NCBI GenBank assembly: GCA_023213395.1
Contig: CM041465.1
Location: 107,701,741-107,765,740 of the forward strand
DNA length: 64,000 nt
Reading direction: 5' to 3'
Source: Cycas panzhihuaensis
Lineage: Eukaryota; Cycadophyta
Below, one piece after another: positions 10,834-21,479 of this stretch (the first letter of the stretch is position 1; each line of letters begins with the position of its first letter). Both the position numbers and the translations under genes were made by a program. Below the pieces are notes generated by a model that did no database searches, had not been told where the DNA came from, and worked only from the letters and a program-made list of their open reading frames with translations.

Positions 10834-12050
10834 GAGTTCTTTAGGATTTTTCTCGCTCATTGTATCTCCTTCATTTATGGCTACTTGAAGCTTATTTCTC
10901 TTTTATTTTCTCACTTGTGCTTGGGCTTAGAATTAAGAATCTATTTCTTAATTTTGATATTGTTTGGGGTAAATCTCCCTTTTTTATATTATACCTATTT
11001 AGTTTATATACACCTTTCTTCACCTCTCCATTTATATGTTAAAATTATGAGGAGATTTTTTAGTCTTTTAAGCATGAATCTAAGGTGTCCACCCCCTCTT
11101 TGGGTATGTTCTATATAAGTTGTTTATCATATTAGTCATTTTCTTTTTACTATTAGCCTCTAGTTTCCATATATAGTTTCTCATTTTGGTAGGATACTAA
11201 GTTTTCTTTAAGTATCAAAAGTAGGTTTCTTTTCTCTCTTTTACTTCTTTTTCTTTAATTTATCATGTCATATAATAAAGAGATTCAACTTATATTACTT
11301 TGTGTAACATTTTCTTATTTGTGGTATGTTGTAGTCACATACTTTAGGAGCATCATATACTTAGAAATACACCCCAGAAAGTATAAAACCAAAAGTAAAA
11401 ACAAAACAAAAGGAAATCTGCTTCATTTCTTACCTTATCATCTCATTTCCTTTATGTGATTCACTAGAGGAGGCTAAATGTAAGTGCACTAAGGACCTAT
11501 TAACTCTTGGTTATATTTTAATTTGTGGCATATATTGCATGCTTCCATATTCAAGATTACTTATTATTCTTTTTATGTCATTACTTGGTATATTTACATA
11601 GGTCATTATTTGCATCCAACCAAAAGTGCATGTTAGTTATATGATTAGGTTTTACTTTCTACTTATACTCCTTTAGGGATACTCCTCATTTAATCTTGGA
11701 GGCATCTAATAAAACCATACCTAATCCCCAATGGCTAGGCTCACATTCTTAGAAAGATAAATACCCTTATCATGTTTTGAGTAATGAGGTGATGGACGAC
11801 TATCCTAATTGTGTATGGTTAGGAGAGTTGAGAGATCATCATTCTTTTTATGGATAATGATCTCTCTCTCTCTCTCTCTCTAGGTGAGAATATAAAATCA
11901 AATTCATACATCCCTAAACCTACCACACTCTTAGGTCAGTTATTACTAGGTGGGGGAGTCCTCGTTGATTGACATATAAGCAAGTCATTAATTAAGGGAC
12001 TTATTCCTTTATGTCTCACTCCTCATTAGTCCTACCACACTTTCCTAGTT
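10834..12050. other. Unassigned AT-rich intergenic sequence
   Basis: No coding similarity recognised. Short ORFs at 10860-11118 and 11265-11459 are Phe/Leu/Ile-rich in AT-rich DNA and look incidental. Contains a (TC)10 microsatellite. May be internal or flanking sequence of the gypsy whose LTR ends at 10833, but no polypurine tract is convincing there. Confidence 0.5.
11861..11880. repeat. (TC)10 microsatellite
   Basis: Ten uninterrupted tc units followed by taggtgag. Confidence 0.95.
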
Positions 12051-12055
12051 AGTAC
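12051..12055. other. Left target-site duplication of TE3
   Basis: agtac immediately before the LTR start at 12056; repeated exactly at 15120-15124 after the other LTR. Confidence 0.93.
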
Positions 12056-12276
12056 TGTTGGAAAATAGAACCTGCAATAAGATATTGACAAATAAAATAG
12101 AACACCTCCACAGGATCGAACGATACCCTCAAGGTACCTTAAATTGTATTAACAAAACATCCTTACAACATCATTTAATATGATACACTATATTGCGTAT
12201 TTATAATATAAGTCATGATGGAAGAGTAGGACCCACTTTCATGTGGGATAAATCAAATATGCATTAATATTCAACA
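12056..12276 (-). repeat. 3' LTR of TE3
   Basis: 221 bp, tgttggaaaatag to attcaaca; partner of 14898-15119. Polypurine tract follows at 12277. Confidence 0.95.
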
Positions 12277-12285
12277 CTCCCCCTT
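12277..12285 (-). other. Polypurine tract of TE3
   Basis: Minus strand AAGGGGGAG directly adjoining the TG of the 3' LTR. Confidence 0.85.
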
Positions 12286-12299
12286 AATGCATATTTGGC

Positions 12300-13454
12300 T
12301 TATTTGTACTTGTAATGCCTTGTCCTTGGAAATGTCTTGAAAATAATGTCTTCAACTTGATCCTTGTCTTCGATCTTGTAGTGATGTCTTTGCTGCAGAA
12401 TGATGTCTTCATCTTGATTTTCATCTTTAATTTTGTACTGATGCCTTTGTAAGATGATGTCCTTAGCTTGATTTCCATCTTCAATCCTATAGTGATGATG
12501 TTGATGTAACAACTCTAGCAAGTGCAAATCTTGATTCTTCATTGTGGTTAGTCTAGTCTGATTTTGATGAAGATCCTGTAAATAACCTTCTTCAAACACA
12601 ACTTGCTTATCATCATTATCATGTATAAGTTCTTGATAACTATGCACAATAGGGATTTCTTCAACCTTTGGAGTGGAATCTTGATCAACTTGTATACTCT
12701 TTGAATTTGAATCAATGCTCAAAGAAGGAATATCATTCAAACTTGAATCAATACTTAAAGTAGGAATATCATCAATATAAGACTCATCCTTTATAAGACT
12801 ATTAGATTCATATTCAATTTCCTTTGAAATCATGGATTCATCTATATAAACCTTTGTCAACTGATCAATTTCAATGTCTTCATCAATAGCTGTAATCTCA
12901 TCAATACATTCAACCATCGTTTCTTTATATTTAGTAAAAATTTCATCAGTACTCATACATTCTTCATCTTGACATATTGTTTTATCAATGTTGATGACAT
13001 TTTCTTCATTTGTTGTACCTCTACCATAACCATAACTAGCCTTAATTACCTTTTCAATCATTCATTGTGTCTCTTTAGGGGTTTGTTCAAATACTTCCTT
13101 TAGAAAATCCCAAGCTTCTTTAGCATTACTTACATGTAGAATCATAGGAATGGCAAAATGGAATCTGGAAAGAAGATCAACCTCATTGAATGTAGCTCAA
13201 ATCATAATGAATGCTTTTCTATCTTTCTTCTCAAGCATTTCCTGTTCTTCTTCATCCTTAGGGATATCATATTCATCAATAACAATCTTCCGCAAACCTC
13301 TAGCTATGAATAAACATCTCATTTTAATTGTCCAAAAGAAGTAGTCTTCACCATTACACTTAGGTACTAAAAGAAACGAATCCCTTAAGTAATATTCATT
13401 TGTTTCACGAGCATATATAACCACATCATTATCCTCCATGATTGTAAATCCCAT
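12300..13454 (-). pseudogene. TE3 gag-like gene with acidic, repeat-bearing C-terminus
   Basis: Minus-strand frame starting MGFTIMEDND near 13454. The N-terminal part has the copia gag (UBN2-type) signature: VPKCNGEDYFFWTIKMRCLF, later SNAKEAWDFLKEVFEQTPKE. Two in-frame stops, near 13194-13196 and 13049-13051, break it. The following 253 codons are open (13061-12300) and strongly acidic (IDEDIEIDQLTKVYIDES), then end in three near-tandem copies of an 18-19 residue unit like HHYKIEDxxQxxDIILQ. No zinc knuckle or protease is seen. The frame ends about 15 bp from the polypurine tract, so gag is the only protein the element could have made. Confidence 0.85.
12316..12500 (-). repeat. In-frame coding tandem repeat, about 54-57 bp, three copies
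   Basis: Three diverged units encoding HHYRIEDGNQAKDIILQR, HQYKIKDENQDEDIILQQR and HHYKIEDKDQVEDIIFK. Unit lengths of 18-19 codons keep the frame. Lies at the C-terminus of the TE3 gag-like gene. Confidence 0.85.
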
Positions 13455-14882
13455 TTTCTAACACCGTGTCACTTTTCCAATCAACAAATTCACCCATTAA
13501 TCTTAACAAACTTTCTCATGTCTCATGTCCCTCATATCACTGACTTCATCATCATATCATTGCCTTATGCATCTCACATATTATCAAATAGTCATATACA
13601 AAGAATATCTAAAGCACTTTCTTCACCATAGAATCAAAGATTATACCACATACATCTCACAGGAATCATGCATACCTCATGTCACCACTAAATCCCCAAG
13701 ACATATCACACTTTACTTAATTGCCCGAAACACAACTCATGCCACAACATCACTCAACAAAGTTTGTTTCCTTATAACTCATGTATCTTTAATAAAAGAA
13801 ACTCATCCTTCTTTGCCTATTCAATCAATTAGAACACAACATCAAACATGCTTGATCTCATTCTTAACATGCCCAACAATTGCCCAATCTTGTCATATAA
13901 CCTCACGTGCAATAAGCACCTCATCGCCTCAAATCACTATCTTTCTTACCATCAAATTAGCTTTGTTATGCCCATCAAGTCCCTTTACGTAAATCACATT
14001 CCACGGAGCACTTAATTGTCACATTACATCCAACTCATTCATGCAAATACATGTACTATCGCTTCATTACCATACTATTTCCATTGTCATAATAGCTCTC
14101 TCATACAAACACATATAAGAAAGCACTCAAACTATCATTAAATAATCACCATCATGCATCTCAAATCACTAATAGAGTGCCAAATATATTCACATCAATA
14201 TGACTTAATATCATCTCACATTGCAATAATACTCTCCCATGTGCCACATACATAAGAGAGCCTCAAACAATCACTTTATTACCATTGCCTCATTCATGTC
14301 ACCGTATTAATATGAAACCCTTAAATTCCTAAAAACTTATGTCTAAAAAAAAGTATAGCTTAAAAATACATAAAATATGGATAAAAATTATGGGCTCTAA
14401 AATACAATTCCAACAGTTTAGTTAAAATTGAATTTTGATATCTAGATAAAGAGTTACACTCCTTTTAAGAATTTCACAATTAGGGTTTCTAGGGGCTATA
14501 ATAGTACCTTCTAATAAACTAATAATAACTTTTTATTATAAACTTTAATAAACCTCAAACCACTTCCATTAGAAAGATAATTAAAAAATGCACATAATCA
14601 AAAAACATTTGAGGTCATTTGGATACATATAACTAAAGTTATGGCTCTTTGAAGTTGAGGTTGTAGATCTATCCCAAAAATATGGTGACAAAAAAATGCA
14701 GGCCGAAATTAATTGTACTACAATTTTTACACTTTCACCCCAAAATTTGTAGTACGACCACTCAAAGTTTACAGAACGAGCTATTTCATCTCAATTTTGC
14801 CATCACTTTTCAGAAATTTCAATGTTATGGCACCTCCCAAATCACTGCTCTAATACCGAATAAAAACACCTCTCTCAACCTG
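13455..14882 (-). other. Untranslated leader of TE3
   Basis: About 1.4 kb between primer site and gag, AT-rich and without recognised coding sequence on the minus strand. A 155-codon + strand ORF (13525-13992) is Ser/Thr/His-rich with no domain and is probably chance. Confidence 0.7.
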
Positions 14883-14897
14883 GGCGCTCTGATACCA
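14883..14897 (-). other. Primer binding site of TE3
   Basis: Minus strand TGGTATCAGAGCGCC immediately after the 5' LTR, complementary to initiator Met tRNA in its first 12 bases. Confidence 0.93.
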
Positions 14898-15119
14898 TGT
14901 TGGAAAATAGAACCTGCAATAAGATATTGACAAACAAAACAAAACAACTCCATAAGATTGAATGGTACCCTCAAGGTACCTCAAATTATATTAACAAAAC
15001 ATCCTTACAATATCATTTAATATGATATACTATATTGTATATTTATAATACAAGTCATGATGGAAGAGTAGGACCCACTTGTATGTGGGACAAATCAAAT
15101 GTGCATTAATATTCCAACA
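14898..15119 (-). repeat. 5' LTR of TE3
   Basis: 222 bp, partner of 12056-12276, ends attccaaca, followed by the agtac target duplication. Confidence 0.95.
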
Positions 15120-15124
15120 AGTAC
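15120..15124. other. Right target-site duplication of TE3
   Basis: agtac, identical to 12051-12055. Confidence 0.93.
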
Positions 15125-17344
15125 AACATAGTCCTCTTAGTAGATTTAGATAACTTAGGGTTTTTCTCATTTTACAGACTAGAATTTAGGTCACATTTAG
15201 GAGCAATGACATCTGTGACACTTGTGCCTTAATAGATCTCTCACCTACTAAGAATTATTATTTATTATTTATTCCTCTCAAGAAGAGTGTAGATACTTAT
15301 TAATTTTTATGTGCCTATTCATTTAATATATTTCATCCTTTTCTGTTTAATTTTAGGCTAGGGTATGTATTATTCTCATGCCATTTCTTGACCCCTATAG
15401 ATTACTTTTATACATTCTTAACCTGTGAACCCAAGTTTACAAAATTTTCATCTAATTTTAGGCTAGGGTATGTATTGATCCTATGCCACCTCCTAAACCC
15501 TATAGATTACTTTTGTACATTCTTAACCTATGTCCCCAAGTTTATAGTAGGTATGATATGCCTTGTTTATAGGGTCATGTAATGGCATGGCACATCTAAG
15601 CATTTGCATATCACTTACATGTATCTTTCTTACTTTTCTAGTCAGTTTATCAGTTCATAACATCTAGCATTTTGGTTTGAGTAACCTATCTTAGGTTTTA
15701 TTCTATGGCCTTCTCTCTTTCTATACCCTTTCTCCATGAGAGCATTAGTTTGCCCAAGACCACCCAAATGCCATATAAACATTTTGGTGACCATATTAAA
15801 GAGGTGATAAACGTGCTTCTTCATATGATTGCATTCTTATCTTCTCTTATTTATTTATAGTCTATTAACTTATTTATATCCTTTCTTTCTCACTCCTTAG
15901 CTTTGGTTCTTATCCTGCCATCTATAATAGTGAATAGGAAGAAAGCCCCCACCTTTAAAGTGGGTAGACATTCCACATAGATTCAAGGAATTTTCTTAAA
16001 GGATCATGATTCCATATGTTTACCTAAGTTCCTCACCACTATGAGCCTTCTAGAGACCAATTTTAGGATTGGCAGATCAATCCCATCCCCATGACTATCT
16101 TATATTAAACCAACCTTATGCTACACAATTCCATCCATTAGAGATAACTCATATAGTCTCTAAGAAACTCCTTTTTAGGGAGTTCCCTAGTTGTTAGGTC
16201 TTAGGTTATGAGGACCCAAATCCCTCTTATTTCCAAGGAATTTCTTAATCCTCTTATAACCCTTTCTTCAAGTGGCTAAGTTTGAGTCACTTCACATTTG
16301 TAGGGGGCTCCTGTGTGCCTCCCTATAAGCATTCAACCTCATCCTATAAGTACATGTCCATTAGTTAGTTCATTCTTCTAACCTCTTAGTCTATCATGCC
16401 TATGTATACTACTTATATCTTTGATCCTAGAGCTTTTACTTTACTTTAGGGCCCCACTTGTCCAACCATGGTCTCATTCTTGGAACCCCTAATTTATTGT
16501 AATTTTTTTTTTTAGTCACTTATGATCTATTTCATAAGCTCTCTACCTCACTTCTAAGTTCCAACTTAGTTAGTTTTACCACTATTCTTGTAGTCTATTC
16601 CTCTACTCTATTTTCTATCCCTTCTTCTACCAGTTTAGCCCCTTCTAAGGGGCCTTTCTCCTTTATTCCTCCATGGAGGTAGTATATTACCTAGTCACAT
16701 GGACATGTTCCTATGTGTTTATTATCTCAAGCCTCAACTACCATGCTTACTCAACTCATCTAAGTTGGATCTATCCACACTAACCTTGTGCATCCTATAT
16801 AATCATGGATACAACCTCTTTCTGCTAATGTTATGCCCCTTCTATAATCCATTACTACTTATATTCCCTAACTAGCTTCGAGAGTTAGTCAACAACTTCA
16901 AGGACCTTATAGTTTTCCCTTCATGTGTTACCTAGGTGTAAGTGGGTGCCCTCCTATTAGAGGTAATGCTTACATCCCTTACATTTCTTTACAGCCTGTT
17001 ATCCATTCTTCTCAAGCTCCCCATGTGGGACCTCATGCATCCTGGTTAAGCATAACTTAGTTATAATTGCACCATGAACCATATATTAGTTACCCTCTAT
17101 ATAGGGGATCTTTTAGCATTATCCCTTCTACTTTTACTCTTAAAACCTAATTTCCTTGGGTAGATCCAACCACACTACAACTATAAATCCCTCCATACCT
17201 AGGATATCCTACATATGAAGTGGTTTTCCCATTTGAACCATTCACATAGCCATGCTCCTCCCTTATGACTAAGAGGACATACATCGATTACAAGAGGAAT
17301 TGCTTTCCTTAAGAAATCCTTTAACATCCTTAATTATCTCTTAT
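15125..17344 (+). other. Degraded sequence, probably 5' region of a gypsy element (P3)
   Basis: No intact frame. The stretch 16900-17340 reads on the + strand as a Pro/Ser/Tyr-rich string with many stops, in the style of the gag N-terminal region of P2 (59000-59480). It leads directly into a recognisable gag core at 17345. The LTR boundary and primer site of P3 were not found. A direct repeat lies at 15352-15543. Confidence 0.45.
15352..15543 (+). repeat. Two-copy direct repeat, about 92 bp plus spacer
   Basis: Copies near 15352-15443 and 15459-15543 share ttttaggctagggtatgtat, then ctatagattacttt and acattcttaacct, then ccaagttta. Confidence 0.85.
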
Positions 17345-17492
17345 TGCCAAGATTCCTAAATTTAGTAGGGGGTTAGGGTAAGATCTAATTGGTTATATAC
17401 AAGTCTTTATGCTTACATGTGAAAATTACTTCCCTTACTATTATGTGATAATGGGGATCTTTCCTAAATCCCTATTGGGTGATACTTTGTTA
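17345..17492 (+). pseudogene. Gypsy gag core fragment (P3)
   Basis: Reads IPKFSRGLG, stop, then DLIGYIQVFMLTCENYFPYY and FPKSLLGDTLLWS. This aligns with P1 gag near 46540-46690 (LTSHIQVFAITYMDF, LFPK, LQGDALKWFY) and with P2 near 59808-59950. It breaks off at 17492, where an unrelated sequence starts. Confidence 0.75.
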
Positions 17493-17723
17493 TGATCCTA
17501 ATTAATTAATCCTACTATCAAAAGGTGATTTTAAATAGTTGTGCTTATTTACCAAAAGGTATTATATAATGTATACAAATATATAACCATTATAAACATT
17601 CAATATCATTCATTTTCTATCAATTAAATAATGTCTTTTGATTATTAATTTCTTTGACATACTTGTGTACTCATGTGTTCTCTTAAATTTGGAGATTATC
17701 CTTAAGTCACAAACTTAGGTTCA
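17493..17723 (+). repeat. Possible small copia LTR
   Basis: A 231-bp AT-rich stretch starting tgatcctaatt and ending ggttca, followed after 7 bp by a primer-site-like sequence. No second copy was identified in the window, so this rests on the primer site and termini only. Confidence 0.35.
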
Positions 17724-17730
17724 TAATAAG

Positions 17731-17741
17731 TGGTATCAAGG
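17731..17741 (+). other. Possible initiator-Met-tRNA primer site
   Basis: tggtatcaagg resembles the copia primer site TGGTATCAGAGC with small changes, at the expected place after a possible LTR. Confidence 0.4.
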
Positions 17742-18430
17742 TAAAAGATCCTCATCTATTCCATCTTTATGGTAAGCCTACTTATACTATAACTTAATCT
17801 ATATATGATAGTTCACAATTTCCTACCTCCACAGTAATAAATTTATCAAGCCATAATGATCTACACATGAACATTTGATCTCCATCAAAGAATATTTATG
17901 TAAATAAATAGATAGATAGATAGATAGATCTTCCATGGGTGAAAGTTGCATATTAATCATAACCACCATAAACATAATTATATATATTACACATTCTTCA
18001 AGTCACTCTCTACAATCTTAAAAGAAACCAACTGAGACATGCTCATATAGTTTGACAAGGGAAAATTTGTGGGTGTTTTCCTTTGACAAATATGTGTATA
18101 TCCTATTGATATATAAAGATAATGAATACTATGATTCCTAGGTTTAGATCTAATAAATTAAGTTGGCTCAAGGCAAGGGTTTAAGTGATCATGTTCACTA
18201 GGAATCATTGGGCATTTTTTAGTAAAAAGGGATGTTTCTGTAGGTATTTTAAGTGAATATTATGATGCTATCATGATTGATTAACTTTCTATATTAAAAG
18301 AAAAAAACTTAAAAGAAAATTAAAGTATTAAGAAAAATACTAGATTAAGAAAAAGAAAATGTAACTAGCTAAGATAATAAGATCCCCATATTATTAGGGA
18401 GAAAAGCAAACAACATCTTGATAAACAAGA
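17742..18430. other. Unassigned AT-rich sequence with a tetranucleotide repeat
   Basis: No coding similarity. Contains five gata/atag units near 17906-17928. May be internal sequence of the small copia element proposed at 17493. Confidence 0.4.
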
Positions 18431-21017
18431 GATGCATTGAGGAAAAATTATCCCTAAATAAACATCCTAAAGTTTATTACTCTTCTACCCTTTCTAAGGT
18501 TCACTTTTAAAGAGGGGATCCAATCCTAGACCTTTATACCACCCACAGGGATAAATACTATATCATTATAAGCTAAAGCAAGGGAGGACTAATAAGTTCA
18601 AGGATCTAGGAGATCTTATACCCTAGATTAATAAACTTGTTAGGGGTTAGTCCCTGGGGACTTACTCATCTAATGATAATCTACCCATGAGGATGAATGG
18701 CCTAGGGATGCTAGCATCTAATTCTAAAGTATTCTCATACTTAAAGATAAAATAGAGAAAGAAAAAGGTGTGCTCAACCCAATATATAGTGGCAAGAAGA
18801 TACTTTTAGCATTTGAAACATGACTAGAATATAAAGACTCTCAAAGGAGGGAGGGTTTGTATGTTAAGGATGCTAAGGCCCAATCAATCAATCAATCCTT
18901 CACTATGAGACTTATTTATTCTTAAAAGAAGGATGAGATTAATACATCAGGGATATGATATTTCAGTCAATCAAATAGATATTAACTAATAAAAATAAGC
19001 CTAGCCTAGGGGAACCATGGAGCAAGAAGACCTAGATGCAAGAGTAACATGAAATTTTATGATTGCATGAGAATAAATAGTCCAAAGAGAAATTCAAGAA
19101 AGCTTTCCATAATACAAATGCATGTCCTAATGTAAAATGAATATTCTTATATCACTTTTACTTCTTTTTAAGGAAAATAAAATATACCTAAAGAAAATAA
19201 AAGGTTATTTTATTGTACTTATACTTACCCTAGCCAATGTTTTCCTTAATTTTCATGAAGAAGAAAGAACTTAAAATATTTGTTAATAAAATTGAATTAA
19301 AATTAAGTCAAGTGATGAGAGAACAAACTTGGTAATAGTCTATTGTAAGGACTTTTAAGTGATGAACCAAGTTGAAGCTCCAATGAAGATAAAAAGAGAG
19401 ATATTTTACTAGCATGATGATTAGGAATCTAATGAATAAACTAAAAGGCTTCTTAAATATTCAAAAGCCTTAATAAAAACGTATCTATCTTAAGTCTTTT
19501 CTATTAAAAAAGATTTAAAAGAATAAAAGAAGTTTATCATTAACTAAACTTACCTAGAACTTGAAAAGAAGTATGAAGATTACTTCAAATCAATGTCCTT
19601 AGCTTATAACATACTACCAAAACCTTACAAGCTAATTAAATATAAGAATGGAACAAAAGAAGAGAAGAGAATAGATCAAATTAAGAAGAAAGAGAGAAGA
19701 GAATGAGAAAGTAAAGGAATTTAAGAAGAAGAAGGGTAGAACGAAGAAGAAATTGATCCCACTCCAACTCTCTAAAAACCTCTAAAATTTAAAAAATGGA
19801 TAAATAATATTTGACCAAAGAGAAGAGTTTCTATCACTTAAGAACCCTTCGAAACCTAGTATAATTTCTAAAGCTATCTCAACCTCTTTTTTTAAGTCTT
19901 CTCAAAGCTTCTCTATAAGAATGTAAACTTGTAAAGCATAACTCTAAATCTCTATATAAGATTCCTAAGTTCTTTTAGCTTTTAAGTTACTAAGTCCCTC
20001 TAAGTTATTAGCTCCTTCTCCTTTGCCAATTCTTTCACTTTTATTGATACAATGGGACAGTGATCTATTTAAAGACTAAATTTTGTAGGAAAACTAGAGG
20101 CAAATTTAGGGGGATAATGAGTTGTGGTCATAGGTAGGTTGAAATCCATGTGATGAAAGCCACAACTTACTATTAATAAATTTCTTCGGTGGGTGAAAGA
20201 TAAAAACTATGATGAAGGATGAAACGTATGATCAATAAGTAAAAAATGTGATAAAAATATAGACTAAAAACATGATCAAGGTGAAGGTCATATTTTTAGT
20301 TATATAAAGGTTACATTTTATTAAGAAGATTACAATTTTGGGCCAAGGCAAAAAATGTAATTGTAGGTTAGGTTATAATGAAAAGTGTGATTAAGCAAAA
20401 TAATAAAAAATAAAGATTTTCTAATAAAATTTTAGACTTTGCAAAGAGCAAAGTTATCAAAGGGGAATAATTCAATTCAATAAGTGGTTAATCAAGTTAT
20501 CAAAGGGGATATTAAATGGAAAATTATGTCATCAAGTAACCAACCAAATAGTCAACATAAGATAATTGGGAGCACTTTGATTAAGTCTTAATTTAATAGA
20601 CACTTTTATGATATTTGCATCATTGGTTGTATAAGTCAAGAACATGCATAATCATCATGAATTCAGATAGTTATGATGCTAAGTAGTTGTTAGATTACCT
20701 TGTAATCAAATAGTCAAACCCCAATAATAAGAAAAAAGGTAAGAAACTTGGCTGATGTCAAGGGAAGGGAATAGTTGATTAAAATATTTTTTCCTTTGGA
20801 AATAGAAGCTTTATGAATGGATTATAGTAGGATGGTGAATGTTGCTAATCTCTCTAATGCTAAGTTATCTTGGAACTTGGGCTACCTAAGATATTCATTG
20901 AGTTATTTAGACATGGATGAAGATGGTTGTGATGGAAAGAAATATAAACAAGGTGAGTGAAGATGATTATATTACTATGATCTATATCTACCTACCTAAG
21001 TAAAGCATCTATTGGAA
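18430..21017 (-). repeat. Gypsy LTR, 3' LTR of element M5 (left end approximate)
   Basis: Heavily decayed copy of the family LTR. Near the minus-strand start, catctattggaaa and tctacctacctaag match the 5' tip seen in better copies (53700-53770 and 35530-35588). At the other end, ccacccacagggataaatac near 18540 matches the block ggtcacccacaaa near 50660. The purine-rich middle (19350-20170) and the atgatcaataag.. stretch near 20220 match the corresponding LTR parts near 26450-26700. Almost no CpG remains. Confidence 0.65.
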
Positions 21018-21475
21018 AAAAAGAGATTTTGATATATATTTTTTGTATTTTTTTTCTATATTTTTAGATTTTATTTGTGGATGAAAGAAAAATTTTTTAG
21101 ATATAATAGTATACTCACCATAGTTTTTCTTCATTGGTAGTTGATTTTTAGAAGTTGTTAGTAACCATCATAATTTTATATCTTTAATGATTGATTTTTA
21201 GAGGAGTTAAGACCTATTATAGTTTTACGTCTTCACTGGTTAATTTTTAGAGGAGTGGTCACCATGTTTTTACCTCTTAAGTGATAATGTCACATCTCTT
21301 TTAATAAGATTATGAGAGTTTGGAGGGCAAGTACCCATCATAGTTTTACCTCTTCAATGGTTGATTTTTGGAGGAGTGTTTACTATAATTTTACCTCTTT
21401 AATGATGATATCACATCTTTTGGGTGAGATTATGAGAGTTTGAAGGGTATACACTTGGATGCATGCCTCCTGGGG
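21018..21475 (-). repeat. Tandem repeat derived from the gypsy 3' internal region (M5)
   Basis: At least four units of about 45 bp like catcatagttttacctcttc...ttgatttttagaggagt, interspersed with two longer units of about 70 bp (ending agattatgagagtttg), between about 21117 and 21447. A single copy of the same motif occurs in the GC-rich element (near 27543-27585, ccatagttttacctcgttag) and in M3 (near 54160-54205), between second RNase H and polypurine tract. M5 therefore amplified a normally single motif. Confidence 0.7.
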
Positions 21476-21479
21476 GTCA

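Larger units (their letters stand above)
12056..15119 (-). mobile_element. Short non-autonomous Ty1/copia derivative with gag only (TE3)
   Basis: 3.06 kb. It has two about 221-bp LTRs starting tgttggaaaatag and ending caaca, a Met-tRNA primer site beside the right LTR, a polypurine tract beside the left LTR, and a perfect agtac target duplication. Between them lie a 1.4-kb leader and one gag-like reading frame; there is no protease, integrase, RT or RNase H. This matches the TR-GAG type of non-autonomous element. By eye the LTRs differ by 20 substitutions in 221, 18 of them transitions, so it is of similar age to TE2. Confidence 0.92.

Noticed and set aside
13525-13992. 155-codon + strand ORF as a gene
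   Set aside because: Low-complexity Ser/Thr/His/Ile composition, antisense in the leader of TE3, no domain or usable context.
17906-17928. gata repeat as a regulatory element
   Set aside because: Simple tetranucleotide microsatellite with no gene nearby.
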